Shown: positions 17,723-28,525, counted from the stretch's first letter. The stretch: DNA of 40,225 bases from Thermoplasmata archaeon (GCA_021162815.1 JAGGXW010000022.1:1-40225); one strand, 5' to 3'. Numbers and translations: made by a program. Notes: generated by a model not told the origin, from the letters alone.

Positions 17723-20700
17723 GGTAAAATATACATCACTTTGCCCCATATGCGGAAAGGATTTAACGGCTGAGGAGATTGAAAATGGCAAATGCCATGA
17801 AAAAGAAAAGAATCTCTGCTACTTTGATACAGAGAAAGAAATAAATCAATTCATTGAATTTTTTGAAAGAAAAGTAGGAAAACCGAGGCATCTCCAGAAA
17901 TACTGGGCTAAGAGGGTGCTAAATGGAGAGAGTTTTGCTGCTGTGGCTCCGACGGGCATAGGAAAAAGTACATTTGGTATTGCAATGGCTGCATATCTGG
18001 CAAATTTTAAGGGTTGCAAGAGTTACATCATTTTTCCCACATCCCTCCTAGTTGAACAGGCAGCAGGTATGCTAAAAAAATTTGGCAATGTGAATTATAT
18101 TTACTATCATTCAAAAGTTTCGAAGAGGGAAGAGTTTTTTGAGAAACTGGAAAAAAATGATTATGATATTCTTATCACAACATCACAATTTCTTTCAAGA
18201 AATTTCAGTAGGATAAAGCGGAAATTTGATTTTATTTTCGTAGATGATGTGGACTCCATATTGAAGGCATCAAAAAACATCGACAGAATTCTACATCTCA
18301 TGGGTTTTAAATACCAGAATGGAGAGTGGAAAGGGAAAACAGATTCGGTTCTGATGGTGTCAACAGCTACTGCAAAGAAGGGAAAAAAGGCCAATTTATT
18401 CAGAAAATTGCTTGGATTTGATATAGGTTCCTCCAGATACTCGGTAAGGAATGTCGTTGACATATATGCCAATAAAACAAAAATATCTGAAATAATGGAA
18501 AAAATGGGAGATGGCGGCATAATATACTGCAGAGATGCCGAGGAAGCAGAAAATATTTACGAAGCTTTAAGTAAAAAATACAGGGTTGGTTTAATTCTCT
18601 CCCAAACAAAAAATGATTTTGAAAAATTCAAAAATGGAGAGATATCATATCTCATAGGGACTTCCCACTATTATGGACTTCTGGTGAGAGGAATAGATTT
18701 GCCAGAGAGAATAAAATATGTGATTTTCAATGGTGCTCCTGTATTCAAAATAAAAATAGATTCCATAGATGATGCAACGTCGTCTGCAATAAAAATGATT
18801 GCATCCCTTTTAAGAGATTCCGAGGAGATAAAAAAATTCATACCTCTTTTACCATCCATAGAAAGAAGAAAAGAGTTTAAAGAACTTAAAGAAAGCATAA
18901 AAAAGATTATATCTGTGGATTACAAGGGAAAGGATTTTTTGATAAGGAATAAAACTCTGATTATACCCGATATAAGAACATATCTTCAGGGCTCAGGAAG
19001 AGCATCCCGCCTGCATGCCGGAGGGCTCACCAAAGGCGCCTCCTTTCTGATTGAAAATGATGAGGATGCAGCAAAGGCTTTTATTGAAAGAGCGAGCTAT
19101 TATGATATAGAGTTTAAAGATATGGAGGACATTGATTTTGGAGAATTGAAACGGGAGATTGAGGAGAGTAGAAAAGGTATAGGAAAAGAAGATGTAATAA
19201 AACCTGCTCTTTTTATAGTTGAGAGCCCCACAAAGGCAAAACAGATTGCAAAATTTTTTGGTAAACCCAGTATCATAACTGATGGAAATTGCGTTGCTTA
19301 TGAAGTAGCATCATTCAAAAACACCTTCATAATTACAGCAAGTCTTGGACATATAACGGATTTAATAACAGACAGAGGGTTTCACGGAATAGAGGTTAAT
19401 GAAGATATTATCCCTCTCTACTCCTCAATAAAGAGATGCATGGAGTGTGGAAAACAATTCACCCAGGAGGTAACAAAATGTCCCTACTGTGGAAGCGATA
19501 AAATAAATGATGCAAAGGATAGAGTTAATTTTATGAGAAAAATGGCATACGAAACAGAAAACATAATCATAGGAACTGACCCAGATGCAGAGGGAGAAAA
19601 AATTGCCTGGGATATTGCAAATATGGTGAGGGGTTGCGGAAGAGTAAAAAGAGTGGAATTCCATGAAATAACAATTAATGCAGTAAAAAAAGCTCTGGAG
19701 AGTATGAAAGAAATAGACGAGAATAGGGTCAAAGCTCAGATTGTAAGGAGGATAGAGGACAGATGGATTGGATTTGAATTGAGTCACATATTATGGGATG
19801 CATTCAATGAGAGAAATTTATCGGCAGGAAGGGCTCAAACTCCTGTATTGGGATGGATAATTGAGAGATGGAAGGAGTCTAAAAAGAAAGTTAAAGTCGG
19901 GATAGTAAAAGATCTGGATCTCATTTTACCCGAACCCTATAATGAGACAATGGATGTAGAGATAAAATTAAAGGAAAGGAAAGAGAGAGAAATTACCCCC
20001 CTTCCACCCTACACCACCGAAACCATGCTTAGAGATGCAGACAGAATTTTACATTTGAAACCATCAGAGACAATGAAAATCGCCCAGGAATTATTTGAAA
20101 ATGGATTGATAACATACCACAGAACAGACTCCATACATGTGAGCGAGAATGGCATAAAAGTTGCAAAAGATTATCTCAAAGAGTATTTTTATCCCAGAAA
20201 ATGGAGAGGAAAGGGAGCCCATGAATGCATTCGTCCCACCCGTGCATGGGATGCAGGGCTTGTAAAAAAGCTGGGATATGAGGGAATTATAAACAAGTTG
20301 GATGAAAAGCATCTTCAACTATATGATCTGATATTCCGTCGATTCATGGCCAGTATGATGGCAGATTACACTGCAATGGTGGAGAAATATGAAATCAAAT
20401 ATGGAAAAAATAGAATAGAGGAGGTAAGATATGTATCTGCAGAAGGAAAGTCATATGAAATTTATAGTGCTATAGAGATAAAGCCACCTCTACCAGAGGG
20501 AAAATTTACCTTGAAAGCAATAATAAAGCATATACCAAAAACAAAGCCATTTTCCATTGCAGAACTGATAGAAACAATGAAGAATAAGAAAATAGGAAGG
20601 CCATCCACATATGCTGTGATAATAGATAAATTGTTTACCAGAAATTATATTGTTGATAGGGGAGGAAGAATAATGCCCACCTCAAAGGGGATAAAGGTAT

Positions 20701-20858
20701 TTGAATTTCTTTCAAAAAATTATGGAGAGTTTATATCTGAGAGGAGAACAAAGGAAATGCTGGAGAGAATGGATGCAGTGGAGAACGGAATGGCCGATTA
20801 CAATGAGATTCTGTTATCTCTATATAAAGAAATTAAAGAAATAAAGAAATTGAGCTGA
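17715..20858 (+). CDS. rgy: reverse gyrase
   Basis: N-terminal zinc finger CPICGKD; helicase APTGIGKST and FVDDVDSILKASKN; topoisomerase IA FIVESPTKAKQIAKFFG, internal CMECGKQFTQEVTKCPYCG, active-site region GLITYHRTDSIHVS. Confidence 0.97.
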   Translation: MIEVKYTSLCPICGKDLTAEEIENGKCHEKEKNLCYFDTEKEINQFIEFFERKVGKPRHLQKYWAKRVLNGESFAAVAPTGIGKSTFGIAMAAYLANFKGCKSYIIFPTSLLVEQAAGMLKKFGNVNYIYYHSKVSKREEFFEKLEKNDYDILITTSQFLSRNFSRIKRKFDFIFVDDVDSILKASKNIDRILHLMGFKYQNGEWKGKTDSVLMVSTATAKKGKKANLFRKLLGFDIGSSRYSVRNVVDIYANKTKISEIMEKMGDGGIIYCRDAEEAENIYEALSKKYRVGLILSQTKNDFEKFKNGEISYLIGTSHYYGLLVRGIDLPERIKYVIFNGAPVFKIKIDSIDDATSSAIKMIASLLRDSEEIKKFIPLLPSIERRKEFKELKESIKKIISVDYKGKDFLIRNKTLIIPDIRTYLQGSGRASRLHAGGLTKGASFLIENDEDAAKAFIERASYYDIEFKDMEDIDFGELKREIEESRKGIGKEDVIKPALFIVESPTKAKQIAKFFGKPSIITDGNCVAYEVASFKNTFIITASLGHITDLITDRGFHGIEVNEDIIPLYSSIKRCMECGKQFTQEVTKCPYCGSDKINDAKDRVNFMRKMAYETENIIIGTDPDAEGEKIAWDIANMVRGCGRVKRVEFHEITINAVKKALESMKEIDENRVKAQIVRRIEDRWIGFELSHILWDAFNERNLSAGRAQTPVLGWIIERWKESKKKVKVGIVKDLDLILPEPYNETMDVEIKLKERKEREITPLPPYTTETMLRDADRILHLKPSETMKIAQELFENGLITYHRTDSIHVSENGIKVAKDYLKEYFYPRKWRGKGAHECIRPTRAWDAGLVKKLGYEGIINKLDEKHLQLYDLIFRRFMASMMADYTAMVEKYEIKYGKNRIEEVRYVSAEGKSYEIYSAIEIKPPLPEGKFTLKAIIKHIPKTKPFSIAELIETMKNKKIGRPSTYAVIIDKLFTRNYIVDRGGRIMPTSKGIKVFEFLSKNYGEFISERRTKEMLERMDAVENGMADYNEILLSLYKEIKEIKKLS

Positions 20859-22526
20859 TTACATTTCTTCAAGGGCTTCCATACCAAGTAATGAAAGAAC
20901 ATTCTTCAGCACCTGTTTGGTAGCCATTACAAGCGCAAGTCTTTCTTTTTCCTTATCATCTCCTATCACCTTGCAGTCCCTGTAAAAGATATTGAAATCA
21001 GATGCAACTCTGTAAGCATAATCGGCAATAATTGCAGGATTTCTTGAATTTATACTCCTTGTTATATAATCTGGAAATTTTGCGAGGGTCCTTATCAATT
21101 TAATTTCAGATTGGTGAGTGAAATCGTAATGATTCAGAGGATGAAAATCTGCTTTTCTAAGTATGGATGAACATCTGGCATGAGCATATTGAATAAATGG
21201 GGCTGATTCGCCCTCCATGCTCAATGCATCCTCCCACCTGAAAGTTATGGCTTTATCGGGGTTTACTTTGATTATATTATATCTTATGGCATCAATACCA
21301 ATTTCAGTATATATTTTCTCATTTTCTTCCCTTCCCCTCTTCACAAGTTCCTCTCTTGCTCTTGATATAGCCTCATCTATCAGCTCATCCAGATAAACAA
21401 CTCTCCCTTTCCTCGTTGACATTCTGCCTTCTGGAAGAGAAACAAATGAATAGAATATGACATCAGGTATCTTTTCATTCAGCAATTTCAGAGCAATTCT
21501 CACCTGCTCAGCCTCAAGTTTGTGATCCTCACCAAGGATATTTATCATGATATCTGCTCTATTGCCCTTCCATATATGATATGCTATATCTCTGGCAGCA
21601 TATAATGAAGTGCCATTGCTCCTGGTCAAAAAGAACTTTTTATTTCTTCCATGTATTCCAAATTCTTCCAAATCAAGATAAATTGCTTTTCCCTCCTCTC
21701 CAGCATAAGGAAGAGATGCCAGTTTTTCTATTATTTCATACACACTTCCGTCAAGTACAAATCTTGATTCTTCCACAAATTCATCCATATAAATGTGCAA
21801 TCTGTTCAGGCTTTCCATTATGCCTTCCAGAACAGGTTTATAAATTTTCTTAATTTCCTGAAGTAACTCTCTGTCTCCTTCCTCACATCTCTTTATTATA
21901 TTATTTATCTCCTCTCTTACCCTTTCATCTTTCTCCATAAGTTTTGATGCTTCCTGATAAAACACCACATATCTGTGGTCAGCTTTACTCTCTTCTACCT
22001 CAATATCCAAATTTTTAACCCCCCAGAATAAAGTGGCCACCTGCCGGCCCATATCATCCACATAGTACTGGGTTATTACATCATACCCTCCAAATTTTAG
22101 TATCCTGGCCATGGTATCGCCAATAATTGGATTTCTGGCCCTTCCAACATGCAACGGACCATTTGGATTTGCAGATGTATGCTCCACTATAACCTTCTTA
22201 TTTTTGTCATCGAGTTTTCCATACGAATCTTTAAGGGAGAGGATGAGTTTTATTGTTTCATCTGCCAGCCTATTTTTATCTATGAAAAAGTTTACATATC
22301 CTCTTGTAGCCTCAATCTTTTCAATCCAGCCTCCTGCCTCAAGTTTGCTGGCTACCTCCTCAGCTATTTTATCCGGAGGCATTTTTAAAGTTCTTGATAG
22401 CTGAAAGCATGGAAGAGCAAGGTCTGCAATCTCTTCCTTTGGTTCCTCAATCCTCAGATTGTCATAACCAAGAGAGGAAAGTTTTTTTATCACATCTTCT
22501 CTGAAAGCATCAAACGGATATTTCAT
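20859..22526 (-). CDS. argS: arginyl-tRNA synthetase
   Basis: HTSANPNGPLHVGRARNPIIGDTMARIL, YYVDDMGRQVATLFWG, GRMSTRKGRVVYLDELIDEA. Confidence 0.97.
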   Translation of the reverse strand: MKYPFDAFREDVIKKLSSLGYDNLRIEEPKEEIADLALPCFQLSRTLKMPPDKIAEEVASKLEAGGWIEKIEATRGYVNFFIDKNRLADETIKLILSLKDSYGKLDDKNKKVIVEHTSANPNGPLHVGRARNPIIGDTMARILKFGGYDVITQYYVDDMGRQVATLFWGVKNLDIEVEESKADHRYVVFYQEASKLMEKDERVREEINNIIKRCEEGDRELLQEIKKIYKPVLEGIMESLNRLHIYMDEFVEESRFVLDGSVYEIIEKLASLPYAGEEGKAIYLDLEEFGIHGRNKKFFLTRSNGTSLYAARDIAYHIWKGNRADIMINILGEDHKLEAEQVRIALKLLNEKIPDVIFYSFVSLPEGRMSTRKGRVVYLDELIDEAISRAREELVKRGREENEKIYTEIGIDAIRYNIIKVNPDKAITFRWEDALSMEGESAPFIQYAHARCSSILRKADFHPLNHYDFTHQSEIKLIRTLAKFPDYITRSINSRNPAIIADYAYRVASDFNIFYRDCKVIGDDKEKERLALVMATKQVLKNVLSLLGMEALEEM

Positions 22527-22582
22527 CTAACAAGAAATGATTTATTGCTTATAAATTATTCAGCAAAATAAATCAATATGAT

Positions 22583-23767
22583 ATGCATACATTGTTAATG
22601 GAGAAAAAACTTGATAAAAATATTGTATTACTTGGCCTGATAAGTTTTTTCACAGATATGAGCAGTGAAGCAATAATGCCCATACTCCCATTTTTCATTT
22701 CCCAGCTGGAAGGCGCAAAAATAATAGGAGTTGGTCTTGCTGTAGGACTGATAATGGGAATAGGAGACGCAACCGCAAGTATAACAAATTTCGTATCAGG
22801 TATAGTATCTGATAGAGTTGCAAGAAGAAAGGTATTTATCACGGCAGGTTACACCATATCCGCCTCATCAAAACTTCTTTTCCCATTTTCATCCTCATGG
22901 TGGCACATGCTTATTTTTAGAGGTATCGAAAGAGCTGGAAAGGGTATAAGAAGCGCTCCGAGGGATGCACTTATAGGGGAGATGTATGAAAAACAAAGAG
23001 GGCATGCATTCGGTTTCCATAGAATGATGGATACGGCGGGGGCTGTTACTGGAAGCATAATAGCCTTTATTCTGTTCTGGTATATGAAAATGGAAATAAA
23101 AACCATTCTTTTAATTGCTGCTTTACTTGCATTCTTTGCAATTCCACCAATATTATTCGTAAAGGAAGGAAGAGGAATGAAAAAGGAAAAGAAATTTGTT
23201 ATCAATAGTAAAATGAAGAAATTTGTTATCATAGCCACTCTTTTTTATCTGGGAAACTTCTCTTATGCCTTCCTGCTTCTTAGAACAAAGGATATAATGC
23301 TCTCACATTTTTCAATTCTGGATTCTGTTGCAATAACCTTTCTAATGTATGCTTTTTTCAATATAATATATGCTTCCCTATCCCCATATTTCGGGAAATT
23401 GAGCGATAGAATAGGGAGGAGGAATATAATTGTGTCAGGTTATCTTCTATTTGCAGTAATATGCTCTGGGTTTCTGATAATACCATTTATTTTTGCGGGA
23501 GAAATAATAATTGTCATTCTCCTATTTGCCCTGTATGGAGTAATGTTTTCCATGATTGAGGCAAATCAGAGAGCATACGTAGCAGATATAGGAGGAGGGG
23601 CTGCATCTCAGGGTGTATTCAAAGCATTTACAGGAATGGTGGCAATTCCTTCGGGCATAATAGCAGGAGCCCTATGGGATATTTCTAGCAATTTAACATT
23701 CATATATGGGTTAGCCCTCTCCCTCGTCTCAGCCATACTTCTTTACACATGGATGGAAAAAAATTAA
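22583..23767 (+). CDS. MFS transporter
   Basis: 12-TM pattern; FFTDMSSEAIMPILPFF, GIVSDRVARRKVFITAGY, RGIERAGKGIRSAPRDALIGEMYEKQRGHAFGFHRMMDTAGA; start may be 22598. Confidence 0.9.
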   Translation: MHTLLMEKKLDKNIVLLGLISFFTDMSSEAIMPILPFFISQLEGAKIIGVGLAVGLIMGIGDATASITNFVSGIVSDRVARRKVFITAGYTISASSKLLFPFSSSWWHMLIFRGIERAGKGIRSAPRDALIGEMYEKQRGHAFGFHRMMDTAGAVTGSIIAFILFWYMKMEIKTILLIAALLAFFAIPPILFVKEGRGMKKEKKFVINSKMKKFVIIATLFYLGNFSYAFLLLRTKDIMLSHFSILDSVAITFLMYAFFNIIYASLSPYFGKLSDRIGRRNIIVSGYLLFAVICSGFLIIPFIFAGEIIIVILLFALYGVMFSMIEANQRAYVADIGGGAASQGVFKAFTGMVAIPSGIIAGALWDISSNLTFIYGLALSLVSAILLYTWMEKN

Positions 23768-23791
23768 AAGAGAAAGTCAATTAGGCAATGT

Positions 23792-23862
23792 GGGCGGGTC
23801 ACCTAGAGGCTGGGTGGTGGACTGCAGATCCACATACGCGGGTTCAAATCCCGCCCCGCCCT
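23792..23862 (+). tRNA. tRNA-Cys(GCA)
   Basis: GGGCGGG/CCCGCCC acceptor; GTGGA-CTGCAGA-TCCAC anticodon arm; GCGGG-TTCAAAT-CCCGC T arm; U73. Confidence 0.96.
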
Positions 23863-23878
23863 CTTGAAAAAGATTAAC

Positions 23879-24598
23879 ATGCTTGAAGATGTGGTCAGAA
23901 AGGATTACAGAATATTTGATAAAAACGAGAACATTGGAAATGCTTTGGGTTATTTATACGAAGAGAAGCACTTTCCAATAATAGCAGATAACAAAAAACC
24001 ATGGGGAATTCTTTATGAATCCAAATTTATAAAGAGGAAACCACTCCTCAATGAAAAAATAGAGAATTTTTCCACACCGGTTCCAAAAATAGATGCAACA
24101 TATTCATTTTCAAAAGCAAAAGCCAAAATGAAAGAGAGCAGGAAAACATATGCCATTGTCATGTTTGAAAAGAAATTGATGGGTTACATAAAAGGAATTG
24201 ATGTCTTATACGAAAATAGAATGAAGAAAGCAGGAGATATTGCCAGATATGTCGAGCCCCTCTCTCCAAATGATACAGTTTCAAATGCTCTAAAATACAT
24301 GCAGAAGAATAAAATGGCTTTTATACCAGTGGTTGAGAATGAAAAGTTTATTGGAATACTTCATGTCAGAGATATTATCGGATTGGAAATAACCGGTGAA
24401 AAATATAGGGGATATCACACAGAAAAAATAAATACCATGAAACTTCCCATCTCCGGATTCATGGAAAGAGGAATAAGAACAGTAGGTGTGGAGGATACTG
24501 AAAATATAATAAAAATTGTGGACAAGCAGGGTTTTGCGGTTGTTGTTGAAAAAAATAAATATTATGGAGTTATTGAGCAAATGGAATTGATGGGGTGA
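23879..24598 (+). CDS. CBS-domain protein
   Basis: NDTVSNALKYMQKNKMAFIPVVENEKFIGILHVRDIIG and related repeats; start placed at MLEDVV (track ORF begins with TTG at 23864). Confidence 0.85.
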   Translation: MLEDVVRKDYRIFDKNENIGNALGYLYEEKHFPIIADNKKPWGILYESKFIKRKPLLNEKIENFSTPVPKIDATYSFSKAKAKMKESRKTYAIVMFEKKLMGYIKGIDVLYENRMKKAGDIARYVEPLSPNDTVSNALKYMQKNKMAFIPVVENEKFIGILHVRDIIGLEITGEKYRGYHTEKINTMKLPISGFMERGIRTVGVEDTENIIKIVDKQGFAVVVEKNKYYGVIEQMELMG

Positions 24599-24603
24599 TA
24601 AAC

Positions 24604-25458
24604 ATGTTAATACGGAAAGGAAAGGTGAAGGAAGTACATGACATAGGAGGAGGAAAACTAAAATTTGTATTTACAGATAACATATCCGTATTTGATAAAA
24701 TTATTCCCACCAAGATAGAGAAGAAAGGATGTGTGCTGTGCGGCATCTCTTCATACTGGTTTGAGAAATGTGAAAAGAATGGAATAATGAGTCATTTCAT
24801 AGAGAGAGATGGAAAGAATACAATGGTTGTGAGAAAATTTGATATAGTTGACAGAGGAGAGAGAAACAGGGGCAATTATCTGATTCCTCTGGAAGTTATC
24901 GCAAGGTATTATGTTGCCGGCTCATTTTATGAAAGAAATAAGGATAAATATGAGTATGGGGAAAAACTGGATGAACCTGTGATAGAATTTACAACAAAGT
25001 TTGAAAAATTTGACCGCCTCATAGATGAAAAAGAAGCAATGGAGATTGGAGGAATTAGCAGGGAGGATATCGAAGAAATAAAGGAGATAGTTCTTCGCAT
25101 TGATGAAATGATTGCAAAGAATGTGGAAAAAAATGGTCTCATTCATGTAGATGGAAAAAAGGAGTTTGCATTTGATGATTCACGCAATCTGGTTGTGGTC
25201 GATACATTTGGCACCCCCGATGAGGACAGATTCTGGGATATTAAAAGCTATGAGGAAGGAAAATTCATAGAGCTCAGCAAGGAGTATGTCAGGAAATATT
25301 ATAAGGATACAGGATACTATGAGGAGTTGAAAAAGGCAAGAAATGAAGGAAAAGAAGAACCGGCCATTCCCCCACTACCAGAAAATATCGCCAATGAGAT
25401 ATCAAACCTGTATGTTTCCTTATACGAAAAGCTCACCAACCAGAAATGCGACTGTTAA
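24604..25458 (+). CDS. purC: phosphoribosylaminoimidazole-succinocarboxamide synthase
   Basis: GKVKEVHDIGGGKLKFVFTDNISVFD, PLEVIARYYVAGSFYER, FAFDDSRNLVVVDTFGTPDEDRFW. Confidence 0.94.
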   Translation: MLIRKGKVKEVHDIGGGKLKFVFTDNISVFDKIIPTKIEKKGCVLCGISSYWFEKCEKNGIMSHFIERDGKNTMVVRKFDIVDRGERNRGNYLIPLEVIARYYVAGSFYERNKDKYEYGEKLDEPVIEFTTKFEKFDRLIDEKEAMEIGGISREDIEEIKEIVLRIDEMIAKNVEKNGLIHVDGKKEFAFDDSRNLVVVDTFGTPDEDRFWDIKSYEEGKFIELSKEYVRKYYKDTGYYEELKKARNEGKEEPAIPPLPENIANEISNLYVSLYEKLTNQKCDC

Positions 25459-25766
25459 GAATACATAATATCATCTTTATCGTCTTCTCTGTCCTCATCC
25501 ACATTTCTCTTCTTTTTCTTTATGAGTTTATACTGCCTCTGCCTTCCAACAAATACTATATCAAATCTTATCATTCTCACAAATTTTTTATCTGGTAGGA
25601 TATCAATGTCAACAATTCCCCTCTTCTGTAATTTTATTATCTCCATGGTTACCTTATTCACAGAAACACCCAGTTTTGATGCAATTTCTTTTATGGTAAC
25701 GGGATAATCTTTCTGGACTGTTTTTACTATCCTCTCAGCCATACTTCCTTTTTCAATTTCTATCAT
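25455..25766 (-). CDS. small HTH protein
   Basis: VTIKEIASKLGVSVNKVTMEIIKLQKRGIV HTH; start placed at MIEIEKG to reduce overlap with nob1. Confidence 0.65.
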   Translation of the reverse strand: MIEIEKGSMAERIVKTVQKDYPVTIKEIASKLGVSVNKVTMEIIKLQKRGIVDIDILPDKKFVRMIRFDIVFVGRQRQYKLIKKKKRNVDEDREDDKDDIMYS

Positions 25767-26224
25767 GCCCTCACCCTCTTTAACTTGCCCCCGCACACAG
25801 GGCATTCCTCATAATATGAGCTGAAATATTTCCCACAGCTTCTGCATCTCCATTTCCATTTAATTTCCTCTTCTATTTCCTCCTGCATTACCCCGCGAAA
25901 ATTCAATTTCATTTTCCTCGCCACATTTTGAATTGCATAATCATCCGTTATTATGGTACCACCAGTATGAAGAGCCAAAGCAATAACACCTATATCCACA
26001 TCAGATAATTTTTCATAATCTCCTGTCCTCTTTGCAACCTCTATCACCTTCTCAACACATTCTTCTGGAGGAGAAATCACCTCCATACCAGCCGCCAGCA
26101 TATATTGCAGGCGCCGCCATGAGGCTCCGCCTTCTTTTATTTCTCCAAGTACCCCATCTGTTGTTACAGCATCGTTTCCATGAATCTTGAATGAGAGTAT
26201 GGCCGATGTATCCAGTACAAACAT
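25763..26224 (-). CDS. nob1: PIN-domain plus zinc-ribbon endonuclease Nob1 (archaeal)
   Basis: FVLDTSAILSF PIN start, LSDVDIGVIALALHTGGTIITDDYAIQNVA, C-terminal CRSCGKYFSSYYEECPVCGGKL. Confidence 0.93.
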   Translation of the reverse strand: MFVLDTSAILSFKIHGNDAVTTDGVLGEIKEGGASWRRLQYMLAAGMEVISPPEECVEKVIEVAKRTGDYEKLSDVDIGVIALALHTGGTIITDDYAIQNVARKMKLNFRGVMQEEIEEEIKWKWRCRSCGKYFSSYYEECPVCGGKLKRVRA

Positions 26225-26292
26225 TATATTTTAAACCCTGATGGATTTAATTTTTTTCCTAAAGTATTTTTATTTAAAATTGATTAACCTTG

Positions 26293-26508
26293 ATGAATTA
26301 TCTGCTTATTGCCATGACTGCTCTTGTTGCCTTTACCTGGGGAATGCTGTTCGCTTTCTGGCTAATTTTTGCAAGAACAGCCAGCAGGATAGCAAAATTG
26401 CTTGAAAAAACCACTGGCAAGGAAATAAATATGGAGGAATTTTTTCAGATGATTGAAAACATAATAGATAGAGCCTATGAGGAGATGAAAAGAAATGAGA
26501 ATAGATGA
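26293..26508 (+). CDS. small single-TM protein
   Basis: MNYLLIAMTALVAFTWGMLFAFWLIFA then a charged tail; overlaps the downstream membrane gene. Confidence 0.6.
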   Translation: MNYLLIAMTALVAFTWGMLFAFWLIFARTASRIAKLLEKTTGKEINMEEFFQMIENIIDRAYEEMKRNENR

Positions 26509-27130
26509 ATTCATAAAGGGCTCTATTGAACAGATACGGAGGGTGAGAACAAACCTATCCTACATGTACAAATTTATTGTTTTTGTTACCCCCTTTTTGA
26601 CGGTGGCATATTATTTCTTCCTTATCTATAATATTCTTTCCCCTGAAGAAATAACAAAATATACTGCTCTCACTCTTGCCTATTTTTTTCCTCCCGCAGG
26701 AAAGGAAACCGTCATTCCCCTGATGCTCTCTGATAAACTTGGTCCCCCTATCTCTCCATGGATTGTGGGAAGCACAATAGTAATAATAGACATAATCTCA
26801 TCTGCCATAATAGCATACAACTGGTGGTTTGCAGAATTAATAATAAAACACATCCCTTATCTGGATAGAGGTTATGAGTTTCTCCAGAAAAAAGCGGAAA
26901 GATTCAGAAAGAAGAAATGGTTAACCATAAGCCTCCTTCTTTTCATGATAACTCCGTTTCAGGGAACGGGAGGGATAAGTACAACAATACTATCAAGATT
27001 GCTGGGGTTAAAAGCCAATAAAACCGTGCTTATTGTTGCTCTGGGCTCATCAATAACAACAGGCGTATGGATACTGTGGTGGCTTGGTTTTCTGAACTTC
27101 CTTAAAGGAATATTTTTTATATTGTGGTAA
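26495..27130 (+). CDS. membrane protein of the small multidrug export (Sm_multidrug_ex-like) family
   Basis: FFPPAGKETVIPLMLSDKLGPPISPWIVG and PFQGTGGISTTILSRLLGL. Confidence 0.7.
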   Translation: MRIDEFIKGSIEQIRRVRTNLSYMYKFIVFVTPFLTVAYYFFLIYNILSPEEITKYTALTLAYFFPPAGKETVIPLMLSDKLGPPISPWIVGSTIVIIDIISSAIIAYNWWFAELIIKHIPYLDRGYEFLQKKAERFRKKKWLTISLLLFMITPFQGTGGISTTILSRLLGLKANKTVLIVALGSSITTGVWILWWLGFLNFLKGIFFILW

Positions 27131-27140
27131 CTTTACTCTC

Positions 27141-28079
27141 ATGAAGGTTCTTGTCACAGGAGGAGCAGGTTTTATAGGAAGCAATTTAATTGATGCCCTT
27201 GTTGATGATCACGAGGTTGTATGCATTGATAATTTCTCTTCAGGAAGAAGAGAGTTTATAGAACACAACATAGATAAAATAGAACTCATAGAAGGTGATC
27301 TCCTTAACAGAGATGATATTAAAAAAGCGGTTAAAGATGTTGATATTGTATTTCATCTTGCAGCCAATCCCGATGTCAAACTCGGTGTTTCCAACACAAA
27401 AATTCATTTCGACCAGAACATAGTTGCAACATATAATCTGCTTGAAGAAATGAGGAATGCTGGCGTGGAGAAGATAGTGTTTACCTCATCATCAACAGTG
27501 TATGGAGAGGCTGAAATTATCCCGACTTCAGAGAATTATGGTCCTCTGTTTCCAATATCCATGTATGGCGCATCAAAGCTGGCGGCAGAGGCCATTATCT
27601 CAGCCTACTCCCATGTTTTTGATATGAAAGCAATAATATACAGATTTGCCAATGTGGTTGGACCAAGGTCAACACATGGCGTAATATACGATTTTATACA
27701 TAAACTGATAAAAAATCCCGATAAACTGGAAATTCTTGGAGATGGAAGCCAGAAAAAATCATATCTTTACATAGATGACTGCATAGAAGCAATGATTTTT
27801 GGGTTGAAGGTGAATAAGAGCATAGAGGCATTCAATATAGGCTCAGAAGACTGGATAGATGTTAGAGGGATCGCAGACATTGTATCATCAGTAATGGGAG
27901 TCAAACCAGAATACATCTTTACAGGAGGTATAGATGGAAGAGGATGGAAGGGGGATGTTAAAATAATGCGGCTTTCCATTGAAAAACTCAAAAAAATGGG
28001 ATGGAAACCAAAATACAATAGTAAAGAAGCCGTAGAACTCACTGCCAAATGGATGTATGAGAATATAGATAAGATATAG
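27141..28079 (+). CDS. galE: NAD-dependent epimerase/dehydratase (UDP-glucose 4-epimerase-like)
   Basis: VTGGAGFIGSNLIDAL, SSSTVYGE, MYGASKLAAEA, RFANVVGPRSTHGVIYDF. Confidence 0.93.
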   Translation: MKVLVTGGAGFIGSNLIDALVDDHEVVCIDNFSSGRREFIEHNIDKIELIEGDLLNRDDIKKAVKDVDIVFHLAANPDVKLGVSNTKIHFDQNIVATYNLLEEMRNAGVEKIVFTSSSTVYGEAEIIPTSENYGPLFPISMYGASKLAAEAIISAYSHVFDMKAIIYRFANVVGPRSTHGVIYDFIHKLIKNPDKLEILGDGSQKKSYLYIDDCIEAMIFGLKVNKSIEAFNIGSEDWIDVRGIADIVSSVMGVKPEYIFTGGIDGRGWKGDVKIMRLSIEKLKKMGWKPKYNSKEAVELTAKWMYENIDKI

Positions 28080-28174
28080 GAGCTTTTACCATTGATGTTT
28101 TTCATATTCGAATAATAGAAGTAATGTAAAAATAGAGTAAAGAACCTTTTTATCTAATGACGGTAATAATTTTT

Positions 28175-28525
28175 ATGAATGAAAAAGGAACCAGAGATTG
28201 CCCCTTAAATTTGAGTGATTGGATAAATTTTCTTCAAAATAGACAAATTACTGCCTATTCAATATCAAATATTATTGTTATGCTCTCTATAACAATTTAT
28301 TCAATGTCTTTTTCATTAATTACCTCAAATATTATACCCGAACCAAACTACATTACAATAGGTACGATATTTCTTATGGCGATAATATTAATAAATACAG
28401 TAGTTGGAATAAAAAATGCGTTTAGAAATATCCCTAAAATCAAAAAATTAATTGACGAAATAATTGATGGAAAATTGACGGACCCTAATTTAATTCGAGA
28501 GAAATGGAAAAACATTGAAAAATAA
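28175..28525 (+). CDS. hypothetical 2-TM protein
   Basis: ORF with two hydrophobic segments and charged C-terminus; isolated beside tRNA-Thr; start placed at MNEKGTRDC. Confidence 0.45.
   Translation: MNEKGTRDCPLNLSDWINFLQNRQITAYSISNIIVMLSITIYSMSFSLITSNIIPEPNYITIGTIFLMAIILINTVVGIKNAFRNIPKIKKLIDEIIDGKLTDPNLIREKWKNIEK

Noticed and set aside
28060-28170. Attachment-site duplicate of the tRNA-Thr 3' end flanking the 2-TM ORF
   Set aside because: No copy of ccggcgaagggatttgaaccctt seen near 28060-28170, so an integrated island is not supported in the window.
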